A DNA stretch of 5,269 bases. Origin: Chitinophagaceae bacterium (lineage in GTDB: Bacteria > Bacteroidota > Bacteroidia > Chitinophagales > Chitinophagaceae). Position 1 is the stretch's first letter, and each line of letters opens with the position of its first letter. Shown one piece after another: positions 1 through 4,768 of this stretch. The stretch lies in the NCBI GenBank assembly GCA_003136915.1, contig PLEB01000113.1:611-5879 (forward strand), in the 5' to 3' direction. Under the pieces are notes generated by a model. It had not been told where the DNA came from. It ran no database searches and saw nothing but the letters and a program-made list of their open reading frames with translations. The position numbers were made by a program, and so were the translations under genes.

Positions 1-614
1 CCATGAACAATGTTAAATACTCCTGGTGGGAGACCGGCTTCCGTCAACAGCTCCGCGATGCGGCAAGAACTCAATGGAACTTTCTCGGAGGGTTTCAATA
101 CCAGGCAATTTCCAAGGGCCAGCGCATTGGGAATTGTCCAATGAGGAACCATGGCAGGAAAATTAAAAGGAACAATGGATGCCACTACACCTATGGGTAC
201 CCGTTCACTACGGCATTCAATTCCTTTGCTCACTTCCAGCAATTCACCTGTAATCAATTGCGGCAATGAGCAGGCGAATTCAGTAAGTTCGATTGATTTT
301 TCTATTTCTGCCTGCGCCTCAGTCTTTGTTTTGCCATTTTCTTCGCTGATAAGGGCGGATAGTTCAGTAATATTTTTTTCGAGCAATTGCTTATACCGGA
401 AGAACACCTGCACTCTTTCTTTTACAGTGGTCCGGCTCCAACCAATAAATGCTTTGGTTGCAGCAGCTACGGCCGCATCAAGCTCCACGGCTCCGGAAAG
501 CGGAACATTGGTAAGCAGGGTTCCATCCAGCGGAGAATTTACCGGAAGCATTTTCATGTTTTTGGTGGCAAGCCATTCTCCTCCGATAAAATTCCTTAGT
601 TCCGGATATTTCAT
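1..614 (-). CDS. Aldehyde dehydrogenase, methylmalonate-semialdehyde dehydrogenase-like (C-terminus off the window)
   Basis: This is the N-terminal 204 residues of an NAD(P)-dependent aldehyde dehydrogenase; the rest lies beyond the left edge. Visible motifs, in order, are FIGGEW near residue 9, the helix segment EENGKTKTEAQAEI at about 91-104, PFNFPAMVPHW at 149-159 and LVLKPSEKVP at 171-180. Asn151 should be the oxyanion-hole asparagine and Lys174 the cofactor-binding lysine of the superfamily. The PFNFPAM and LKPSEKVP wording is typical of the CoA-acylating methylmalonate-semialdehyde dehydrogenase (MmsA) branch, which converts (methyl)malonate semialdehyde to propionyl- or acetyl-CoA in valine and inositol breakdown. 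The catalytic cysteine is not in the window, so CoA-acylating activity cannot be confirmed. The ATG at 614 is preceded by AAAGGA about 9 bases upstream, which supports this start. The gene lies 87 bases downstream of the DJ-1-like gene on the same strand. I saw no frameshift. A different aldehyde dehydrogenase subfamily remains possible. Confidence 0.88.
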   Translation of the reverse strand, partial: MKYPELRNFIGGEWLATKNMKMLPVNSPLDGTLLTNVPLSGAVELDAAVAAATKAFIGWSRTTVKERVQVFFRYKQLLEKNITELSALISEENGKTKTEAQAEIEKSIELTEFACSLPQLITGELLEVSKGIECRSERVPIGVVASIVPFNFPAMVPHWTIPNALALGNCLVLKPSEKVPLSSCRIAELLTEAGLPPGVFNIVH

Positions 615-701
615 GTTCGATAGTCCTTTAATACAAAATATACAATATTATTCGAAGACTTTATTATTTACGCGTATCAGTAGGGAATCTGCGGGCAGGC
701 C

Positions 702-1301
702 TTAGTACTCTACCTGAAAATCATCTTCATCCGGATCTTCCTGCCATCTGTATTCAATTTCAAAGGCAGTTTTACGGGCAATATCCGCTCCAAGTAAATC
801 AGAAAGAAAACCAATCGCCATATCCATCCCAGCACTCACGCCCGATGAAGTATAATATTTACCATCCACCACCCAGCGGGCTTTAGGCACCCATTCCACT
901 TTTTCACCCTGGCTCTTCACCCAGGCAAAAGCTCTTTTGTTCGTTGTTGCGCGCCGGCCATCAAGCAGACCTGTCCTGGCCAGCAATGCGGTTCCGGTGC
1001 AGACAGTAAGTACATGAGTGGCTGACTCCGAAACCATCCGGATGCGATTAATAAATGGAATATTCCCAACTTCTTTTCGAGTTCCAAATCCACCGGGAAT
1101 CAGGAATAAATCCGGGCCCGCGGTCAAATCATCCAGGCCTTTTGCCAGGATAGAAACGCCGTGCGCGTTACTTACAAGTCCGGCTTTCTGAGCGTAGAAA
1201 GATACCAGGAAATGGTCCTTAAGTCTTCCGAAAATTTCAACAGGTCCGAATACATCCAAAGTTTCAAAATCATCAAATAGAAGAATTGCCAGGTTCATCA
1301 T
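702..1301 (-). CDS. DJ-1/PfpI superfamily protein, isonitrile hydratase-like
   Basis: This is a DJ-1/PfpI-fold protein of about 200 residues. Order of motifs: ETLDVFGP at 13-20, IPGGFGTRKE at 68-77, the nucleophile elbow TVCTGTALL at 99-107, GRRATTNKRAFAWV after it, and the late segment SSGVSAGMDMA. Asp16, Cys101 and Thr102 correspond by position and context to Asp17, Cys101 and Thr102 of Pseudomonas isocyanide hydratase, which hydrates isonitriles to N-formamides. The N-terminal sensor-like domain of some AraC-type regulators shares this fold, but there is no DNA-binding domain here. No signal peptide or membrane segment is visible, so it is probably cytoplasmic. The frame stays open to an ATG at 1346. 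I prefer the tandem ATG ATG at 1301/1298 because AAAGGA lies just upstream and because family members begin right before the first beta strand (MNLAILLFDD). It starts 51 bases after the stop of the TPR gene and is probably cotranscribed with it. The fold is secure; the substrate is inferred. Confidence 0.87.
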   Translation of the reverse strand: MMNLAILLFDDFETLDVFGPVEIFGRLKDHFLVSFYAQKAGLVSNAHGVSILAKGLDDLTAGPDLFLIPGGFGTRKEVGNIPFINRIRMVSESATHVLTVCTGTALLARTGLLDGRRATTNKRAFAWVKSQGEKVEWVPKARWVVDGKYYTSSGVSAGMDMAIGFLSDLLGADIARKTAFEIEYRWQEDPDEDDFQVEY

Positions 1302-1305
1302 TTTA

Positions 1306-1319
1306 TATCCTTTAGGATA
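1306..1319 (-). promoter_or_regulatory. Ribosome binding site inside a short inverted repeat, DJ-1-like gene
   Basis: Read on the minus strand, TATCCTAAAGGATA has 6-base arms (TATCCT / AGGATA) around a central AA. The AAAGGA that best explains initiation at the ATG at 1301 forms its right half. This decides the start codon. The fold is AT-rich with a tiny loop, so any effect on translation would be modest. Confidence 0.45.
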
Positions 1320-1352
1320 AAAATACATAATCCTGCAATATGCCATTCGTCC

Positions 1353-1892
1353 TTACCTCACACTATGCTTCAGGAAATCTAATGCTTCGTGGTTGGAGAG
1401 ATCGAGGTTGACGGCCCATTGAAGTTCCCTTCTTGCTTCCTCATTTTTTTTCATTGAAAGAAGGGCCTTACCAAACAGATAGTGAAGATATGAGGACTGG
1501 GGAAATTGCAGCAGGGCTTCCTGACAAACGGATGCTGCCTGCTCGTCGCGGTTCAACTCACCCAGAAAAGATACAGCGTTGATCCAGTCTCTTTCAGTAA
1601 ACTTTCTTTCATCAATCAGTCCTTCCATACCTGGTTCATCCTTAAGTACGTAAAATGAAGGCAAATGCTCCTTCCATTCCGGATCCTGGTATAAGGCATC
1701 CCGGATAATAGTCACTGCTTTTGAATTTTCATGCAATAAGAGGTAAGCCAGTGCAAGATCAGACTGAAGTGTATTCCATGCTTTTAGTTTCCCTTCAGCT
1801 TCGGCCAATAGGTTCTCTCCTTTCCTTAAATTCCCTGTTTGAATTGCTATAATGGCCTGGTTCAGCTGGATCTTTCCGTAGTGATAATTCAT
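1353..1892 (-). CDS. Small soluble tetratricopeptide-repeat (TPR) protein
   Basis: This 179-residue protein is built almost wholly of helical TPR-type repeats. Recognisable units lie at about 8-35 (NQAIIAIQTGNLRKGENLLAEA), 42-71 (LQSDLALAYLLLHENSKAV, ending in the Asp-Pro that closes many repeats), 104-131 (INAVSFLGELNRDEQAASVCQ) and 133-166 (SSYLHYLFGKALLSMKKNEEA). The stretch at 72-100 is degenerate and resembles the half-repeat wording LxxxPxxxxLxxxxxF often seen between TPRs. There is no signal peptide, membrane segment or fused catalytic domain, so a cytoplasmic protein-protein scaffold is the likely role; no partner can be named. The ATG at 1892 has no clear Shine-Dalgarno sequence, which is common in Bacteroidota, and no other Met occurs before residue 89. 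It is the first gene of a possible leftward unit with the DJ-1-like gene. Confidence 0.8.
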   Translation of the reverse strand: MNYHYGKIQLNQAIIAIQTGNLRKGENLLAEAEGKLKAWNTLQSDLALAYLLLHENSKAVTIIRDALYQDPEWKEHLPSFYVLKDEPGMEGLIDERKFTERDWINAVSFLGELNRDEQAASVCQEALLQFPQSSYLHYLFGKALLSMKKNEEARRELQWAVNLDLSNHEALDFLKHSVR

Positions 1893-1919
1893 TTGTTAAA
1901 TAATGAAATGTGTCATGCG

Positions 1920-1929
1920 GTGCCGGCAC
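1920..1929. repeat. Perfect 10-bp palindrome GTGCCGGCAC
   Basis: The sequence is identical to its reverse complement. It lies 27 bases upstream of the TPR start codon, where an operator or a 5' leader element could act. GC-rich palindromes of this length arise by chance at modest frequency, so function is not shown. Confidence 0.4.
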
Positions 1930-1966
1930 GATAAATCAGTGTACTGCAAATAAGACGCAGGCCGTC

Positions 1967-1978
1967 GCAACATGTTGC
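1967..1978. promoter_or_regulatory. Perfect 12-bp palindrome GCAACATGTTGC, candidate operator
   Basis: The two 6-base arms GCAACA and TGTTGC match exactly with no spacer. It lies about 75 bases upstream of the TPR start, a reasonable place for a dimeric transcription factor to bind and control the leftward genes. No regulator is encoded in the window, and I do not recognise the site as that of a named factor. Confidence 0.35.
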
Positions 1979-2092
1979 ATGGATCCCTAAAATTTAACGG
2001 CTTACCCAGCATTTTGTAGCCGATAACCCTGATATACAGATTATTCCGTAGTATTTTGAATAAGTGATTGATTCGTAATTGAATATAGTCTG

Positions 2093-2126
2093 TTTGCGTT
2101 TGGACTCCCGAATGGATTTAAATTTG
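2093..2126 (+). promoter_or_regulatory. Bacteroidota-type promoter for the DinB-like gene
   Basis: A full match to the -7 consensus TAnnTTTG occurs as TAAATTTG at 2119-2126. Upstream, TTTG at 2093-2096 leaves 22 bases of spacing and a second TTTG at 2099-2102 leaves 16; the first falls within the 17-23 range reported for Flavobacterium-type promoters. Transcription would start near 2132-2135, giving a leader of about 15-18 bases before the ATG at 2150. Confidence 0.55.
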
Positions 2127-2149
2127 TTTAAAGCTTAAAAATATTTTCC

Positions 2150-2674
2150 ATGCTATTCAATATGGATGAGTCTTTAGAAATTCTCGAAAGGATGCCCCTG
2201 GTATACGAAACACTATTAAATGGCCTGAATGAGAAATGGATTTCAAATAATGAAGGAGAAAATACATGGTCCCCTTATGATGTAATGGGGCATCTTATTC
2301 ACGGTGAGAAAACGGATTGGATCCCGAGAATGAAAATTATTCTCGATGATGGGGATAAGAGATTCCTTCAATTTGACCGGTTCGCACAATTTGATGAAAG
2401 CAGAGGTAAATCTTTGGAGGAGCTTTTTATAGAATTTAAATCGCTCAGGACCGAAAATCTGAAAATATTGAGATCCCTTACTGTAACCCCCGAAATGCTG
2501 AAAAGTAAAGGTATTCATCCTGAGTTCGGCGAAGTAACCTTGCAACAACTGCTCGCAACCTGGGTAGTGCATGATCTTGCTCATCTGTGCCAGGTTGCCA
2601 GGGTAATGGCTAAGCAGTACGGACAGGAAATTGGTCCCTGGGCAAAATATTTCAGTATTTTTAATAAAGTTTAA
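2150..2674 (+). CDS. DinB/YfiT-like four-helix metalloprotein
   Basis: This 174-residue protein belongs to the DinB_2 / YfiT-like family, whose members are compact four-helix bundles with a divalent metal held by three histidines. All three are visible: His48 in VMGHLIHGEK, and His141 and His145 in WVVHDLAHLCQVARVMAKQY. The segment WSPYDVMGHLIHGE and the C-terminal helix ending QIGPW-like (QEIGPWAKYF) are typical of the family. Characterised relatives include DNA-damage-inducible DinB of Bacillus and thiol S-transferases using bacillithiol or mycothiol; which reaction applies here is unknown. No signal peptide is seen, so it should be cytoplasmic. The ATG at 2150 has no Shine-Dalgarno; an in-frame ATG at 2162 (MDESLEILER) is an equally possible start, 4 residues shorter. 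It appears monocistronic: it has its own promoter and a hairpin follows the stop. Confidence 0.88.
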   Translation: MLFNMDESLEILERMPLVYETLLNGLNEKWISNNEGENTWSPYDVMGHLIHGEKTDWIPRMKIILDDGDKRFLQFDRFAQFDESRGKSLEELFIEFKSLRTENLKILRSLTVTPEMLKSKGIHPEFGEVTLQQLLATWVVHDLAHLCQVARVMAKQYGQEIGPWAKYFSIFNKV

Positions 2675-2682
2675 CTTAAGAA

Positions 2683-2714
2683 ATTGGTCTCTGTGCAGGA
2701 TAGCGGAGACCGAT
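2683..2714 (+). terminator. Hairpin after the DinB-like gene, possible terminator
   Basis: Arms ATTGGTCTCTG (2683-2693) and CGGAGACCGAT (2704-2714) form an 11-base-pair stem with a 10-base loop, beginning 9 bases after the stop codon. Two of the pairs are G-U wobbles in the plus-strand RNA and would be A-C mismatches in the opposite strand, so the structure favours a plus-strand transcript. No U-run follows, so it is not a textbook intrinsic terminator; it may act as a 3' end stabiliser instead. Confidence 0.5.
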
Positions 2715-2717
2715 GGA

Positions 2718-2747
2718 TTGAAGAATGATTTATTTTCCCCAACTTTG
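2718..2747 (+). promoter_or_regulatory. Candidate promoter overlapping the start of the membrane-protein gene
   Basis: TTG at 2718-2720, a spacer of 19 bases, then CAACTTTG at 2740-2747, which matches TAnnTTTG in all but the first base. The spacing is ideal for the primary sigma factor of Bacteroidota. Transcription would begin about 5-8 bases after the -7 element, at or next to the ATG at 2753. Confidence 0.45.
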
Positions 2748-2752
2748 CATAG

Positions 2753-3232
2753 ATGCCGGACTCAATAGACATAAGGTCTTTGCCTGAGGGAGGAGTTTAT
2801 CAGCTTTTTCTGCCCGATCGGGTGGCCTCCATGTTGCAACTTAAAGAAGATGATGGAAATCCACTTTCTATTATTCATAAAAACAAAATGCAGCTGGAAT
2901 GGCTTGGTCAAACCATATTGAAACAATACAACACGCTCAATGAAGCATTTATTTCAGGCACGGCCAAACTAAAAAGAAAAAAACGCCTTGCTATTATCGT
3001 CCTTGCCCTTTCAGCATTGATCGCGTTTCTGAGTTCCAATATTGCTACGCTGACTAAGATCAATATTCTTTATGTACGCGCCTTCGCATTTACTGTTGGC
3101 ATCATCTGCTGCCTGCAGCTGCTGAAATACATTGCCCAGGGTTTAACGAATGCTGACAGGGGCCTTGACTTCCGGATTCTTGAACTCAAAGAATTAATCC
3201 TAAAAGACTATTCGCTGGAAGATTGGAGCTGA
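2753..3232 (+). CDS. Hypothetical protein with a two-helix membrane hairpin
   Basis: I do not recognise this 159-residue protein. Residues 1-75 are soluble and mixed in charge. A basic patch KLKRKKR (72-78) precedes a first membrane helix at about 79-97, then a short link (TKIN) and a second helix at about 104-127 containing a Cys-Cys pair (119-120). A charged, probably helical C-terminal tail of about 32 residues ends in DYSLEDWS. By the positive-inside rule both ends should face the cytoplasm, with only a few residues outside. There is no signal peptide and no catalytic motif. The ATG at 2753 is supported by the reading frame and the promoter position, but no Shine-Dalgarno is present; the next in-frame Met is residue 27, which would remove part of the soluble domain. 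Flanking genes on both sides appear to have separate transcripts, so context gives no role. Confidence 0.72.
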   Translation: MPDSIDIRSLPEGGVYQLFLPDRVASMLQLKEDDGNPLSIIHKNKMQLEWLGQTILKQYNTLNEAFISGTAKLKRKKRLAIIVLALSALIAFLSSNIATLTKINILYVRAFAFTVGIICCLQLLKYIAQGLTNADRGLDFRILELKELILKDYSLEDWS

Positions 3233-3347
3233 TTTCCTCCCCGCGGCTGTCTCCTATTTTACCACAGACAATTCGTTATAAGCCCCCGAAAGGTTTTATC
3301 TGCAGTTTCATATCCATCCCATAGGCTCATGTATCAGGGAAAAGGGC

Positions 3348-3355
3348 TAACTTTC
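3348..3355 (+). promoter_or_regulatory. Weak -7-like element upstream of the Ntn-hydrolase gene
   Basis: TAACTTTC matches TAnnTTTG in all but the last base and lies 17 bases before the ATG at 3373. No TTG is present at the usual distance upstream, so this is only a candidate. The surrounding 140-base gap (3233-3372) otherwise shows nothing I can name. Confidence 0.2.
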
Positions 3356-3372
3356 TTTTACAAAACCCGAAA

Positions 3373-4764
3373 ATGAAAAAACTGCTTTTAGGCTGCTTTC
3401 TGTTTAGCCTTTTTTCCTTTGCTTTCGCAAAAGATGATCCCCGTTTAATTCATGCCTCACGCCGGGACAGCGCCGGATGGATCTGTATTCATCTCGAAGG
3501 CAAGCCTTCAGAGATCGGTTATCAGCATGGATTCCTCCTTTCATCTGAAATTGACGAAGCCATCCGCATGGAGAAGATGATAATGAAAAAGAAAACCGGC
3601 AGGGACTGGAATTTTTTCCGCGATGCTTCTAAAAACATGTTCTGGTCAAAAATAGACCTGGAATATCGTCAGGAAATGCAGGGAATTGCCGACGGGCTCC
3701 GGGCAAAAGGGAAAAAATATGATATCTATGATATCATTGCGCTTAATGGAAGTATTGAACTTGGAAGTTATTATGTTCCCTGGCTGGATGAAAAAATAAA
3801 GCCAGGAAGTAGCAATAATAAAGCACCCGGAAATTGCAGCGCGTTTGCAGCAACAGGAACTTATACGAGCGATGGAAAAATAGTCATTGGCCATAATAAC
3901 TGGTCGGATTATCTCCATGGAGAAAGATGGAACGTGATTGCCGATATAGTTCCAACCAAAGGCAACCGGATTTTCATGGATATATATCCGGGTTTCATCC
4001 ACAGTGGTGACGATTTCGCGATGAATACCGGGGGAATCCTGATTACGGAAACTACCATAACCCAGTTTAAAGGATTTGATGTACAGGGCATTCCGGAATT
4101 TGTCAGGGCAAGAAAAGCAGAACAATATGCTAACAGCATTGATGATTTTGTAAGGATCATGACTGTGGGCGATAACGGAGGTTATGCCAATGACTGGCTC
4201 GTCGGAGATATTAAAACAAATGAAATTGCCCGACTTGAACTGGGACTTAAGAATCATAGGGTCTGGCGGACAAAGGATGGCATTTATGTTGGATCCAATT
4301 ATGCCAGCGACGAAAAACTCATTCGTGAAGAAACTACTTTCAATCCCAACGATTCCACCAACTCCCCAAATTCCCGTAAGCGCCGCTGGGAAGAACTTAC
4401 CGATTTATACAAAGGCAAAATAGATGCATCTAACGGAAAACTGATGGAAGGAGATACTTATGACGATCTGTTGAAAACGAATGCAATGAGCCGTTGCGTG
4501 ATTTCGGGTCGTGTGGATACGGATCCTAAGGGATGCCCCGAGTGGGAATGGGCCCCTTTTTACCCTGGTGGCACCGTACAGGGAAAAGTGACTACAACAG
4601 ATCTCGCAAAAGACCTACAATTCTGGGCGCATATGGGAAATCCGGACGGAAATGATTTTCTCGTAATACCATTTCTGACGGCTCATCCCCAATATAACTG
4701 GCAGTCGCCTTTTTTGCGCGACATGAAAGCATATCCATGGACCTTATTTCAAGCGAAAAAATAA
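3373..4764 (+). CDS. Secreted C45-type / phospholipase B-like Ntn-hydrolase
   Basis: This 463-residue protein begins with a signal peptide (MKKLLL, hydrophobic to residue 18, likely cleavage after Ala-Phe-Ala at 19), so it should act in the periplasm or outside the cell. The N-terminal motif KPSEIGYQHG (44-53) and the segment GNCSAFAATG (153-162) followed by DGKIVIGHNNWSDY (167-180) match the C45 autoproteolytic acyltransferase / phospholipase B-like group. In that group the chain cleaves itself before the Cys, which then becomes the N-terminal nucleophile; here that is Cys155, giving a pro-chain of about 135 residues after signal removal. NDWLVGDIKTNEIARLELG (273-291) fits the later conserved Asn/Asp-rich strand. 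Known relatives cleave or transfer acyl groups on amides (6-aminopenicillanate acyltransferase) or lipids (lysosomal PLBD proteins); the substrate here cannot be read from sequence. The start ATG at 3373 has no clear Shine-Dalgarno. The frame is intact, and the stop faces the methyltransferase-like gene 4 bases away. Confidence 0.85.
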   Translation: MKKLLLGCFLFSLFSFAFAKDDPRLIHASRRDSAGWICIHLEGKPSEIGYQHGFLLSSEIDEAIRMEKMIMKKKTGRDWNFFRDASKNMFWSKIDLEYRQEMQGIADGLRAKGKKYDIYDIIALNGSIELGSYYVPWLDEKIKPGSSNNKAPGNCSAFAATGTYTSDGKIVIGHNNWSDYLHGERWNVIADIVPTKGNRIFMDIYPGFIHSGDDFAMNTGGILITETTITQFKGFDVQGIPEFVRARKAEQYANSIDDFVRIMTVGDNGGYANDWLVGDIKTNEIARLELGLKNHRVWRTKDGIYVGSNYASDEKLIREETTFNPNDSTNSPNSRKRRWEELTDLYKGKIDASNGKLMEGDTYDDLLKTNAMSRCVISGRVDTDPKGCPEWEWAPFYPGGTVQGKVTTTDLAKDLQFWAHMGNPDGNDFLVIPFLTAHPQYNWQSPFLRDMKAYPWTLFQAKK

Positions 4765-4768
4765 TCTG

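Larger units (their letters stand above)
1893..2149. other. Divergent intergenic region with two palindromes
   Basis: These 257 bases separate the leftward TPR gene from the rightward DinB-like gene and hold no convincing coding frame. The half nearest the TPR gene contains two perfect palindromes (1920-1929 and 1967-1978). The half nearest the DinB-like gene is AT-rich and ends with a recognisable promoter. I could not find an equally good -7 element for the leftward gene; the nearest candidates, such as TTATTTG near 1949-1955 read on the minus strand, lack a matching upstream TTG at the usual spacing. Confidence 0.6.

Noticed and set aside
615..665. Promoter for the aldehyde dehydrogenase (TATATTTTG on the minus strand)
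   Set aside because: It has one base too many between TA and TTTG and no TTG at a suitable distance upstream; the AT-rich leader alone is not enough.
151..705. Plus-strand frame of 184 codons across the aldehyde dehydrogenase
   Set aside because: It is antisense to a strongly conserved aldehyde dehydrogenase, has low-complexity Ser-rich content and resembles no family.
1302..1346. N-terminal extension MAYCRIMYFYPKGYK on the DJ-1-like protein
   Set aside because: The segment has no family counterpart, lies upstream of a good ribosome binding site, and does not look like a signal peptide.
3249..3270. Inverted repeat TGTCT / AGACA after the membrane-protein gene as a terminator
   Set aside because: Only 5 base pairs with a loop of about 12 bases and no U-run following; too weak to call.
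3373..3396. Lipoprotein signal: LLLGC at residues 4-8 of the Ntn-hydrolase
   Set aside because: The Cys is at residue 8, too close to the N-terminus for a working lipoprotein signal, and hydrophobic residues continue to a normal Ala-Phe-Ala cleavage site at 19.
3646..4257. Minus-strand frame of 203 codons inside the Ntn-hydrolase gene
   Set aside because: The plus strand encodes clear C45 motifs over the same bases; the antisense product is rich in Ile, Ser and Phe with no recognisable domain.
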